DNA from: a virus
Direction: 5' to 3' (one strand)
Virus record (IMG/VR): IMGVR_UViG_3300041955_000408
Location: 1-41,293 of that record
Length of the DNA: 41,293 nt
A program made the position numbers and the translations under genes. The notes under the pieces were generated by a model. The model saw nothing but the letters and a program-made list of their open reading frames with translations, was not told the origin of the DNA and ran no database searches. How positions within the stretch are numbered: position 1 is the stretch's first letter; every line of letters starts with the position of its first letter. Of this stretch, positions 8,117 through 15,709 are shown in pieces.

Positions 8117-9697
8117 ATGAGTCGTGCCACTCAGCAATACGTCGATTGCCTCGTCAAGACTGTGGTGGGTCCGCCGCCGATTCAGTCCGTAGGGGCTTCG
8201 GACACGCTGACCCTGGCGCAGGTGGCCCAGACGGTCGCGGTCGGCGTCCGGGTGGCGAGCGCTGCGGACAGCCTCACGATTGCACAGACGGCCACGGCGG
8301 AATTGATCTCCCGCCAGGCCCACGACATCCTGAGCCTCACGCAAGCGGCCCAGGTCAGCCATGTGGCCCGCACCTGGTCCGTGGACACCTTACACCTTCA
8401 AGATACTGCGGTCGCCCAGCGGTCACGGCCGATCACCACCGCCGCGCTCAATGTCTTGAACTTTCAGGATGTGGCGACGGTCCTGGTGTGCAAGGCTGGC
8501 TTTGACCAGTTGACTCTGACGGATGCGGCCAGTTACGAGAAGACCACGGGCGTGCGCAGCACCCTGGTGCTTCAAGACACGGCCAGCCGCAACGTGGTGC
8601 TGAGCCTGCGGCATACGGACACCCTGGCGATTGTGGACACGGCGCTTGCCACCACGCGCCCAGCAGTGACCGTGTTCAACGTCGCGGCCCAGGATCAGTT
8701 GACGATCCAAGAGTATGGATCGCTGGTCCAGACCGTGGGGACGGTTTCCGATTACGTCTGGCTGCAAGACCAGGCGAGTTTCGTCGGGCCGCGGTATGTG
8801 TCCGCCAGCGACGCGCTGGTGAAGACGCAGTTTGTCCCCGACCCCGTGCAGGGCGTGGACACGGTTTTGATCGGGCTCCAGGACTTTGCCACCGCAAACC
8901 TGGTCTCGGCCGAGCCGCGTGTGGCGCACGATGCCCTGTCCTTCGGCTTCCAGGCCATCGGCGTGGTGATCCGCGCGGACGCGATTCCGGCCGTGGCCCA
9001 GGACAGCCTGACATTCACTTCGGTGGCCAGCCGGAATCAGGTGCCGGGCTTCGGGGACCAACTCGCGCTGGCAGACGCCGCGACGGCGAGCGTTAGCAAG
9101 CCCGTGGCGGACACGCTGACTCTGGGCGACCTGGCCACTGTCTCCGCGGTCCACAACCTGTCGGCTTCCGACACGATCGTGCTGGAGCAGTCGCTTGCGT
9201 TCGTGGACGCGAGCAAGCTGTTGGAGTGGCTCTACCACCCCTTCGTCGGCACGGGTGCCTCGGGGCCGACGACGCCGCCCCCGGCGACGTTGACCTATAC
9301 TCCGGTGACGGGGGTGGCACCAGGAACGCTGGTCTATCCGGTCATGCCGCCTTATAGCGATTGGCTCACGCTGCGGTCGCCCGACCTGGGCAACAAGGAC
9401 CGCTTGCAGTTCAACCGGGTCAGCCGGGAATCCCGCGGCGGCACGCTGATCGTGTTCGCCGATCCCATGTGGCCCAAGGTCCAGACGCAGGTCTTGACTT
9501 TCAGCGGCCTCAAGGAACAGGAGGCCCGCTCGCTCTTGGATTTCATGGCCGCCCACCTGGGGATGGAGGTCGGCTACGTGGATTGGGAGTCCCGCCTTTG
9601 GACGGGAATCATCACCAACCCCACGGAAGCGATGGTCCAGGACGGGATCAGCATGTTCACGGTGAGCTTTGAGTTCGAGGGCGAGTTGGTCACGTAG
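8117..9697 (+). CDS. Repeat-rich tail protein with distal-tail-like C-terminus
   Basis: Encodes 526 residues; AAGGGGAG precedes the ATG. From about residue 27 to 350 it is built of some 17 degenerate repeats of about 20 residues, each centred on a D-x-L-x-L-x-D/Q-x-A motif (SDTLTLAQVAQ, ADSLTIAQTAT, VDTLHLQDTAV, ADTLTLGDLAT, SDTIVLEQSLA). Such regularity suggests a beta-solenoid or fibre shaft. After a Pro/Thr linker, residues about 410-526 form a compact domain (LRSPDLGNKDRLQFNRVSRE, SLLDFMAAHLGMEVGYVD) like phage distal tail/hub-adaptor proteins. The next two genes are also tail-tip type. The protein may link tail tip and a fibre. Confidence 0.65.
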   Translation: MSRATQQYVDCLVKTVVGPPPIQSVGASDTLTLAQVAQTVAVGVRVASAADSLTIAQTATAELISRQAHDILSLTQAAQVSHVARTWSVDTLHLQDTAVAQRSRPITTAALNVLNFQDVATVLVCKAGFDQLTLTDAASYEKTTGVRSTLVLQDTASRNVVLSLRHTDTLAIVDTALATTRPAVTVFNVAAQDQLTIQEYGSLVQTVGTVSDYVWLQDQASFVGPRYVSASDALVKTQFVPDPVQGVDTVLIGLQDFATANLVSAEPRVAHDALSFGFQAIGVVIRADAIPAVAQDSLTFTSVASRNQVPGFGDQLALADAATASVSKPVADTLTLGDLATVSAVHNLSASDTIVLEQSLAFVDASKLLEWLYHPFVGTGASGPTTPPPATLTYTPVTGVAPGTLVYPVMPPYSDWLTLRSPDLGNKDRLQFNRVSRESRGGTLIVFADPMWPKVQTQVLTFSGLKEQEARSLLDFMAAHLGMEVGYVDWESRLWTGIITNPTEAMVQDGISMFTVSFEFEGELVT

Positions 9698-9705
9698 GTA
9701 CAGCC

Positions 9706-10110
9706 ATGTTCATGTTCACCGCACCTTACCCGTCGCTCCAGACGACGACGCTGTTGCCCAGCCCGCAATTCAGCGATTCGGAGGCCGTGCTGGATACAGT
9801 GTCGCGGAAGCTGGCGATGGACGGCACCCGCTACACCTACGTCAAGCGCCGCGGGGGCCGGCGGAAGTTCAAGTGGACCTTCTGGCTCTCGCGGAACAAG
9901 GGTTTGGAGTTGCGGGCGTTCATCTTCGCCTATTTCGCCTCCCAGGTGCGGGCGACGGACCATAACGGCCGGGTGTGGGTGGGAAACTTCACCAGCAACC
10001 CCTTCGAGTTCGACACGCCGGACGTAGCCCGCCCGGCGATCACCCCCATGCCCCGCGGCGAATTACAGGCCATCGACATCGAGTTTGAGGGAGTACCGCC
10101 CAATGCGTAG
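9706..10110 (+). CDS. Putative distal tail/tail-tip protein
   Basis: Encodes 134 residues starting 8 bases after the preceding stop. Composition is beta-rich: SRKLAMDGTRYTYVKRRGGRRKF is followed by FKWTFWLSRNKGLELRAFIFAYFASQVRATD and a C-terminal DIEFEG strand. The pattern of a KWTFWLSR-type strand and a helix that reads like a tail-fold beta-sandwich resembles the C-terminal domain of the gene before it (SRESRGGTLIVF, LLDFMAAHLG), so both may adopt the same distal-tail fold. Its end overlaps the next start by 8 bases. Assignment to the tail tip rests on position and this similarity. Confidence 0.6.
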   Translation: MFMFTAPYPSLQTTTLLPSPQFSDSEAVLDTVSRKLAMDGTRYTYVKRRGGRRKFKWTFWLSRNKGLELRAFIFAYFASQVRATDHNGRVWVGNFTSNPFEFDTPDVARPAITPMPRGELQAIDIEFEGVPPNA

Positions 10111-13093
10111 CATTTCCACGAACGGGCTTGCCATGTTGGCCCAGCGGCTCGGCAACGAACCGATTATGATCGTCGAGGTGGACTGGCGGGACGGGGTACA
10201 GCCCAAGCAGTACGCCGACCGCGAGGTTACGCTTGCGGATGGCACGGTGATTCCGGGGGCCATTGTCCAGATCGGCGATTTGGATGACGCCATTGATGTT
10301 ACCACCTGGAACAACTCTTCCAAGCAGATTGAGGTTACGCTGGATGACACGGACGGCAGCATCAAGAAGCTGTTCGACAACTACGACATTACCAAACGCA
10401 CGGTTCGTGTCTACCAGTGGTTCACGGGTCTTGATTGGAGCGATAGGTTCGTCGCTTTCGTAGGGCTGATTAACAGTCCTGTGAGTTGGAGTGAGCGGGA
10501 TCGGACCTTCAAGATCACCATTCTCTCGCAGATTGAGGACTTGGAGTGTGGTTTCTCGGCTGAGGAAGGGAACTTTTCTTTCATTCCCGCTGACCTGGTA
10601 GGCAAGGCGTGGCCGCAGATTTTCGGCCTGGTCTATGACTATCCGGCGCTGTTCCTCGGGGCGGCAGTCGAAGGCACCCTGCTGCAACCGATCGGCTTCG
10701 TGTCCGAGTATAACGCGAACATTGCGCTTTACGGTAACGGCAGCAACGTGGACGGTAAGAAGCTGTCACAGCTTGCCACGGAGACGCAACACGCGGCTTT
10801 TCTGGTCAGTGTAGCTGAGTGTTGGGCCTTCTTTGATTCACAGAAGTCTGCGGACTACCAGGCTCAGGCCCAGAAGATTTATGACGCAATCAGCCAACAG
10901 ACCGCTGCGATTGCGCACGCCGAGGCGTGCGCGCAGCAGACGCGCACGCAGCAGTACCAACGCGCGCACCAATTGTTGCTTGGCAATACGTCAAGTCCTG
11001 TACAGGTTCTTGGTGGCGAAGATTTTCCGCAGAACGTGACTATCACCTTGAACGTCAAAGGGGCGACGGTCACGGGCTACTTTAAGGGGGAGTATTTCTA
11101 CATTGAGAGTGCAGACAATCCCCAGGCGGACATCGAGCTTGCCAACAAGTGGTACAACGAGTGGCTTGACTACTACTTGAAGAAGGAGTTGACGGCGTGT
11201 ACGCCAATGGTAGTGCCGCAGCATACGCACTATGAGGCAGTGGTCCCGTGTGATGCGACGTGTTGCAATGATCCGTTTGCGGTCAAGTGCATTACGTCTG
11301 TGGACTACAGTACGGTGAGTTCTGCGCCGGAACAGAAGCCGACGCCGCCCTACGTCCTCAAGCAGTTTTGGGCCGATCCGGGCACCCCGGTCAAGTTGTA
11401 CACCGAGGTGGCCTACATCGCGTCCATTACGGCCGGCACGGTGTTGGCGGTCAAAGCCTACCGCACCTATGACGGCGCGCGGCAACTGGTGACGCTCACG
11501 CCGGATATGTACAAGGTCTCGACGGTCAACTACGGCAGCGTGACTGCCGTGCAGATCAACTTGCCACAGCTTTTGAGCACGGTGGCCTATCCCGATAAGA
11601 ATGGCGACCTGATCCAGGGCTGGTCGGACGACTTATACATCACCTTCCAGTCCACGGTCGGGCCGAATATCGTGGACATCCTGACCTACATCATCGACAA
11701 CTACACGACCTTGACCTGTGACGCCACCAGCTTTGCCTACGTGAAGACAAAGCTGGTTCCCTTCCCGGCCAACTTTCCGCTCTTGACGCGGAAGAACGTG
11801 GTCGAAGTGCTCAAGGAGATTTGCTTTCAGTCGCGGTGCGCGTTCTGGCTGGAAGACAACGTGGTCTACTTGAAGTACCTTCCCGAAGCGCCGACGCCCG
11901 TGGACACGATTACGGTCAGCGACATCGACTCGGAGCAGGGCATGGAGGTCGAGTTCACCCGCATGGAAGATGTGGTGACGAAGATGAACATCAAGTGGTA
12001 TATGTCCTACGTGCCGGGAGCCGAGCAGCTTGCGGGGGCCCAGGAGGCACTGCCGCAGTACATGATCCTGCGGCACAATGTCGCCCACTACGGGCTGCTG
12101 GAGAAGGAGTACGAATGGTACATCTTCAACCAGCCGGACATCATCCTCAAGATGGCGACGTTCTGGCTGAATCGGTTGTCGAACACCTGGAAGCGGGTGA
12201 AGTTTCGCACCTACCTCAATCACCTGAACTTGGAGGCATTGGATGCTGTGAACTTCAATGCTCCGGGCTACGTCGCCTCGGGGCCTGTGACGGTGATCGT
12301 GGAGCGGGCCGGGTACGATTCTGCCAACAATTGCATCAATTTTGAGTGTGCGACCCCGGTGAAAGCCGGCACGTTGACGACGGACCCGTTCTACTGGCCG
12401 GCGGCCCTGCCCTCGTCTGTGACCTGGCCGCCAGCGTCCGACATTACTACCAATAATGCCGGCGGAGGTGGTCCGGGCATCAATGCCACGGGATTGCTTC
12501 CCGTGGGCCTCACGGAGCAGTGGGCGCAGCAGTTGGCCGAAAAGAATGCTGGCGGCAGCAGCACGATCTTCGTGGGCGGTCCCAACGTCATTTTCATGGG
12601 GCGTAGCGACTGGGGCGACTCGACGCCGACTGACGTGGGCTTTGTCGCACAGTCGGTGGTGCAGCCGGCTTCGTTCCTTGCAGCCCAAGAGGCGGCCAGT
12701 CCCATGCCCGGTCCCTATTTGAGCCAGGCGGCATTTGGACAATACCAGTTGCCGGATTCTGATCCGATGGTGGTTCCGGCCGATCCTGTGCCCGAGATCA
12801 CGATCGACTTGTATAAGACGAAGATTACGGACTCCCGGCAAATGAACCCGGACGCTTACGACTATTTGGGCTCCGTGTTTTCTTTGCGGCCTTACAACAG
12901 CTCGGGCGGGGGCAGCGACCTGGGTGGTGGCAGTGGGGCGATGACGCTGGGGATCGACGGCACGAAGGCGGTGGTTCGATCCACGGATCAACCGGATGGA
13001 GCGTTGTTTGACTTCAAATACGATGCCACCGGCAAGAAGATGGGCGCAGGGACGGCGTTTCTGCAAGGAAGTAGTGGCAGTAGTTCACCCTAG
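10103..13093 (+). CDS. Large tail hub/baseplate-like protein
   Basis: Encodes 996 residues. ATG 10103 is chosen over an in-frame TTG at 10085 because TGAGGGAG lies at good spacing before the ATG. The N-terminal ~180 residues (PIMIVEVDWRDGVQPKQYADREV, TFKITILSQIEDLE) resemble phage tail-hub domain I. A helical Gln/Ala-rich stretch (residues about 250-300) is followed by beta domains, and residues about 570-680 (NVVEVLKEICFQSRCAFWLEDNVVYLKYLP) read like the hub domain that forms the tail-tip ring. A Gly-rich region follows and the end is Gly/Ser-rich. It would cap the tail and link to receptor-binding proteins. No muramidase or peptidase motif is evident. Confidence 0.7.
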   Translation: MRSISTNGLAMLAQRLGNEPIMIVEVDWRDGVQPKQYADREVTLADGTVIPGAIVQIGDLDDAIDVTTWNNSSKQIEVTLDDTDGSIKKLFDNYDITKRTVRVYQWFTGLDWSDRFVAFVGLINSPVSWSERDRTFKITILSQIEDLECGFSAEEGNFSFIPADLVGKAWPQIFGLVYDYPALFLGAAVEGTLLQPIGFVSEYNANIALYGNGSNVDGKKLSQLATETQHAAFLVSVAECWAFFDSQKSADYQAQAQKIYDAISQQTAAIAHAEACAQQTRTQQYQRAHQLLLGNTSSPVQVLGGEDFPQNVTITLNVKGATVTGYFKGEYFYIESADNPQADIELANKWYNEWLDYYLKKELTACTPMVVPQHTHYEAVVPCDATCCNDPFAVKCITSVDYSTVSSAPEQKPTPPYVLKQFWADPGTPVKLYTEVAYIASITAGTVLAVKAYRTYDGARQLVTLTPDMYKVSTVNYGSVTAVQINLPQLLSTVAYPDKNGDLIQGWSDDLYITFQSTVGPNIVDILTYIIDNYTTLTCDATSFAYVKTKLVPFPANFPLLTRKNVVEVLKEICFQSRCAFWLEDNVVYLKYLPEAPTPVDTITVSDIDSEQGMEVEFTRMEDVVTKMNIKWYMSYVPGAEQLAGAQEALPQYMILRHNVAHYGLLEKEYEWYIFNQPDIILKMATFWLNRLSNTWKRVKFRTYLNHLNLEALDAVNFNAPGYVASGPVTVIVERAGYDSANNCINFECATPVKAGTLTTDPFYWPAALPSSVTWPPASDITTNNAGGGGPGINATGLLPVGLTEQWAQQLAEKNAGGSSTIFVGGPNVIFMGRSDWGDSTPTDVGFVAQSVVQPASFLAAQEAASPMPGPYLSQAAFGQYQLPDSDPMVVPADPVPEITIDLYKTKITDSRQMNPDAYDYLGSVFSLRPYNSSGGGSDLGGGSGAMTLGIDGTKAVVRSTDQPDGALFDFKYDATGKKMGAGTAFLQGSSGSSSP

Positions 13094-13113
13094 ATAAGAG
13101 AGGAGGCCAACTG

Positions 13114-13305
13114 ATGGCCAGCAAGTGGATTCAGGGTGCCATCAAGCATCCTGGGGCCTTGACCGCGAAGGCCAAGGCCGCGGGCGAAAGCCTCTCGCAG
13201 TTCATGCGGGAGAAGCATAAGGACCCGACGACCAACCGGCAGGTTGCCCTGGCGGAGCGCCTGAAAGAAATGGCGCGGCACCGCAAGCACAAGGGTAACA
13301 AGTAG
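13114..13305 (+). CDS. Small basic phage protein of unknown function
   Basis: Encodes 63 residues with a strong ribosome site (GAGAGGAGG). The sequence MASKWIQGAIKHPGALTAKAKAAG...SQFMREKH and a Lys/Arg/His-rich end belongs to a type of very small conserved protein (WIQGAIKHPGAL signature) that recurs in many tailed phages; its function is not known to me. It may bind nucleic acid or virion DNA, judging only from high positive charge. Confidence 0.75.
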   Translation: MASKWIQGAIKHPGALTAKAKAAGESLSQFMREKHKDPTTNRQVALAERLKEMARHRKHKGNK

Positions 13306-13391
13306 CGCGCTCTCGGCGTGCGTTCGAGTGTGTTTCGAGTTTTCTAGTTCGTGTGGTGTTTGTTTTCTTCAAGTACGAAAGGTACAGTGCG

Positions 13392-13583
13392 ATGCAACAG
13401 ATCAGTCCCCCGGCAGGCAATGGCAAGATCGACACCATCCTGGTCCAGGCCGAAGGCAGCACCGGCGTTCACTCCGACCGCAAGGGCGACTTCAACGAGT
13501 CGATGGCGGAGTCGGGCGAGGTCAAGGCCCCCGAGGTCAACAAGGCCGCCGTCTATGACGGCAGCGCGTGGAGGAACATCTGA
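13392..13583 (+). CDS. Small hypothetical phage protein
   Basis: Encodes 63 residues. ATG 13392 is preferred over an in-frame upstream GTG because GAAAGG lies before it and the upstream extension would be an unlikely Phe-rich stretch. The protein is acidic and Ser/Gly/Ala-rich (GNGKIDTILVQAEGSTG, NKAAVYDGSAWRNI). No family recognised. It heads a run of three small genes before a terminator, probably co-expressed with the tail module. Confidence 0.55.
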   Translation: MQQISPPAGNGKIDTILVQAEGSTGVHSDRKGDFNESMAESGEVKAPEVNKAAVYDGSAWRNI

Positions 13584-13586
13584 GCC

Positions 13587-13814
13587 ATGCAAGGGTACGG
13601 CGATCCCAAACCGACCCACTCCGACATGGCCGTGATTCCTGCGCAAGGCCGCGATCCCGCGGCCGTTGCGCAGGATGTCGCCGACGCCCGTGCTGTCCAG
13701 CACGCTCGCGTGGCACAACCGGACTATCCCGGCCCACAGTGGGTCTACGACAACGACGGTGACAGCGACCACGTTTGCGGCCCCAATTGTGGCTGCGGTG
13801 GTCAAGGGGGTTAA
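13587..13814 (+). CDS. Small hypothetical protein, paralogue of next gene
   Basis: Encodes 75 residues, 3 bases after the preceding stop. Its first ~50 residues (KPTHSDMAVIPAQGRDPAAVAQDVADAR) align with the following gene (KPTHPDMVLVRSQGDPATVPDDLAKAR), which shows a tandem duplication. It adds a C-terminal Asp/Gly-rich tail with three cysteines (DHVCGPNCGCGGQGG) absent from the paralogue, possibly a metal or disulfide site. No known family. Confidence 0.6.
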   Translation: MQGYGDPKPTHSDMAVIPAQGRDPAAVAQDVADARAVQHARVAQPDYPGPQWVYDNDGDSDHVCGPNCGCGGQGG

Positions 13815-13817
13815 ACG

Positions 13818-13997
13818 ATGCTCGGTATCAACATCCCCAAACCAACCCATCCCGACATGGTGCTCGTCCGTTCGCAGGGCGACCCGGCGACCGTCCCCGA
13901 CGATCTCGCAAAGGCCCGCCAGGCGGCGGAGGCCATTCGGGCAGAGCGCGTGGCAGCCCTGGGACCCGATCCCGACTGCCCGGTTCCGATTCCGTAG
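13818..13997 (+). CDS. Small hypothetical protein, paralogue of preceding gene
   Basis: Encodes 59 residues: MLGINIPKPTHPDMVLV... to ...GPDPDCPVPIP. It starts 3 bases after the previous stop and shares the KPTHxDM-xxQGxDPA-VxxDxAxAR core with it. It is followed at once by a strong terminator, so it closes the late operon before the SPFH gene. Function unknown. Confidence 0.6.
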   Translation: MLGINIPKPTHPDMVLVRSQGDPATVPDDLAKARQAAEAIRAERVAALGPDPDCPVPIP

Positions 13998-14023
13998 TTT
14001 CGGAGCAGTTTCAGAAGTGAGAA

Positions 14024-14064
14024 AGGCCACCCCACACAACCGTGTGGAGTGGCCTCTTCTTTTC
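14024..14064 (+). terminator. Rho-independent terminator closing the tail operon
   Basis: AGGCCACCCCACAC (14024-14037) pairs with GTGTGGAGTGGCCT (14042-14055) over 14 positions with one mismatch, loop AACC, followed by CTTCTTTTC. It separates the run of small genes from the SPFH gene. Confidence 0.85.
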
Positions 14065-14080
14065 ATACCCGGAGGTTACG

Positions 14081-14656
14081 ATGGACGCCGCCTTTGCTTG
14101 GCTGAATACCCTGATCCAGACGTTCTATCGGTTCATCCCCCACGTCTTGATCGTGCGGGCCACTCATGGCGGCGTGAAGTGGGTCTGGGGCAACAGGATC
14201 AAGCCCCTGCCTCCGGGGCTCCATGTCTACTGGCCGCTGACCACCGAGGTGGAAGTGATCGTGACGGCGAGGCAAACGCTCGCTATTCCCGATCAAGTGC
14301 TCACCACGAAGGACGGTAAGAAGGTGGTGGTCAAGACGCTGGTGGTCTACAAGATCAGGGATGTGGTCCATGCCATCGGCCGGGTCAATTGGGACGTGGA
14401 TACCACGGTCAACGATCTGACGCAATCGGCCGTGGTGCGTGTGGTCGCCACGCACACCTATGACGAGATTATGAAGGGCATTGCCGACGAGAGCATGACC
14501 ACGACGCTGACGAGGGAGGTCCGCAAGGAGCTACGGCAGTTTGGCGTTCACGTCGTTCGTAGCAAGCTGGTGGACTTTGCCGAGTGCCGGGTCTTTAAGC
14601 TGATGACCAGCCAAGCGGACAAGGCCGGGATGAGTCACTCCCAGTTTTATGTCTAG
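14081..14656 (+). CDS. SPFH/band-7 (stomatin/prohibitin-like) protein
   Basis: Encodes 191 residues from ATG 14081, preceded by GGAGGT. After a hydrophobic N-terminal helix (WLNTLIQTFYRFIPHVLIVRA) come SPFH-domain features: GGVKWVWGNRIKPLPPGLHVYWPL, then VTARQTLAIPDQVLTTKDGKKVVVKTLVVYKIRD, and a helical part where multimer contacts are made (VRKELRQFGVHVVRSKLVDFAE). The family forms membrane-associated ring or cage assemblies; phage examples exist but their job is unclear. It stands alone between a terminator and a convergent gene whose 3' end overlaps its last 126 bases. It could be a membrane-organising or anti-defence protein; that is inference. Confidence 0.75.
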   Translation: MDAAFAWLNTLIQTFYRFIPHVLIVRATHGGVKWVWGNRIKPLPPGLHVYWPLTTEVEVIVTARQTLAIPDQVLTTKDGKKVVVKTLVVYKIRDVVHAIGRVNWDVDTTVNDLTQSAVVRVVATHTYDEIMKGIADESMTTTLTREVRKELRQFGVHVVRSKLVDFAECRVFKLMTSQADKAGMSHSQFYV

Positions 14657-15130
14657 CTTTACGTCTAGCGGCTGGATGGGGCGGCGGACAGGGCACTGCT
14701 GACAGTGGGCCACGGTCAAGGTCTCGTGGCCCTTCCTGCCCGAGCGTGGGTCCATGCAGATGCCCTCAACCTTCAGGAGTCCATTGTCGTTGTTCATTTG
14801 GACCCGGAGCATCCGGTGTGAGCAGGACGGCCAGATGGGCTTGAGCACGTAGGGGTCGTGTCTATCGGCTTCGTAGCCTTCCGGCACCGGCGGCACCTGC
14901 CCGCCTCGGTATTCAAGGCAGCCGTCCGCTCGTGTCGTAGGGCGGCCGTATTGCAGTAGCACTGTCTCGTCACGGGGCGGGATGGCCTGGGCCAATGCCA
15001 CGTACTGCGCGTGCGGCGGCCCGCCGGTGTAGACCACCAGGACGACCTTGCTGTGTTGGGGTTTAGTTTTGTGGGGACAGTCGTCGCAAGGTTGCGTTGA
15101 AGGCTGCGTTGGTACTTGTTTTTCGTTCAT
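14531..15130 (-). CDS. Cysteine-rich phage protein, paralogue of adjacent gene
   Basis: Encodes 199 residues on the minus strand. It has an N-terminal CDDCPHK motif and a C-terminal module IWPSCSHRM...GxCMDP...TVAHCQQCPVRR that matches the neighbouring 188-residue protein (LWPLCSFRL...MRCNHP...THTDCEKCPHR), so the two are paralogues with a conserved multi-cysteine, probably zinc-binding, domain. The last ~42 residues (after RRPIQ) run antisense across the SPFH gene and lack conserved features, so the functional protein may effectively end near 14660. The middle segment is of unknown type (VVLVVYTGGPPHAQYVALAQAIPP). Confidence 0.6.
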   Translation of the reverse strand: MNEKQVPTQPSTQPCDDCPHKTKPQHSKVVLVVYTGGPPHAQYVALAQAIPPRDETVLLQYGRPTTRADGCLEYRGGQVPPVPEGYEADRHDPYVLKPIWPSCSHRMLRVQMNNDNGLLKVEGICMDPRSGRKGHETLTVAHCQQCPVRRPIQPLDVKLDIKLGVTHPGLVRLAGHQLKDPALGKVHQLATNDVNAKLP

Positions 15131-15139
15131 GGTCTTGGC

Positions 15140-15706
15140 TTAGCTCCGGTGCGGGCACTTCTCGCAGTCTGTGTGGGCGATCTGTTGGCCGAAAGTGGAA
15201 GCCTTGGGGTGGTTGCAGCGCATGGTAATCCCGAGGCACCCGCAGGCGGCTTTGATAAAGCCGTGCGCAAGCCGGAAACTACATAATGGCCACAAGGGCA
15301 AGAAGCGCCAAGGATTGTTTGAATCGCGGATGTAGCCGCTGGGTTCCTGCGGCGGCTCCCAATCGCCTTCCCGCTTGGGATAACGTATTGTGCCATCAGG
15401 CCCGAATACTGGCCTCTGGAAGGTTCGCTCTTCTCCGTCCGGGGGCGGCAGCGTCCGCTCAATGGCCGTCAGGTCAGGACGCAGCGTGGCGTTCGGGCCA
15501 GTCGGACCCATCGGGCCAGCAGGCGTGGCGAGGTTCACCGCACTAGAGCTTACGTGCTTCAGTGCTTGATCGTCGGGGTGCTGATAGGCACAACTGGCAC
15601 ACTTCTCCGGTGTCACCGGCTGCCCGCGCCACGGACAATTCAGGTTGTGGCATTCGGGGTCTTGGCCTGGCTGATACCAGCTTCGGTAGCGACAGAAGTT
15701 CGACAT
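15140..15706 (-). CDS. Cysteine-rich phage protein with short collagen-like segment
   Basis: Encodes 188 residues. N-terminal cysteines (NFCRYR, ECHNLNCPW, KCASCAYQ) are followed by collagen-like triplets GPMGPTGPN and a C-terminal multi-Cys module (PLCSFR, ACGCLG, MRCNHP, DCEKCPHR) shared with the downstream 199-residue gene. ATG 15706 lies just after the preceding gene's TAA, with 3 bases between. Multiple CxxC pairs suggest bound zinc; collagen triplets often occur in phage fibres. Function not recognised. Confidence 0.6.
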   Translation of the reverse strand: MSNFCRYRSWYQPGQDPECHNLNCPWRGQPVTPEKCASCAYQHPDDQALKHVSSSAVNLATPAGPMGPTGPNATLRPDLTAIERTLPPPDGEERTFQRPVFGPDGTIRYPKREGDWEPPQEPSGYIRDSNNPWRFLPLWPLCSFRLAHGFIKAACGCLGITMRCNHPKASTFGQQIAHTDCEKCPHRS

Positions 15707-15709
15707 GAT

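Noticed and set aside
10720-11310. Horizontally acquired insertion in the tail hub gene
   Set aside because: A Gln/Ala-rich helical stretch with somewhat different codon use is noticeable, but the flanks and following beta segment fit a single hub protein; no junction signs.
11633-13066. Long minus-strand open frame across the tail hub gene
   Set aside because: It is antisense to a convincing 996-residue tail gene, has low-complexity Arg/His/Gly-rich translation and no recognisable motifs; typical of GC-rich shadow frames.
13344-14066. Minus-strand 240-residue open frame over the small tail genes
   Set aside because: Antisense to four small genes with good spacing and a terminator; the paralogy of two plus-strand genes favours the plus strand.
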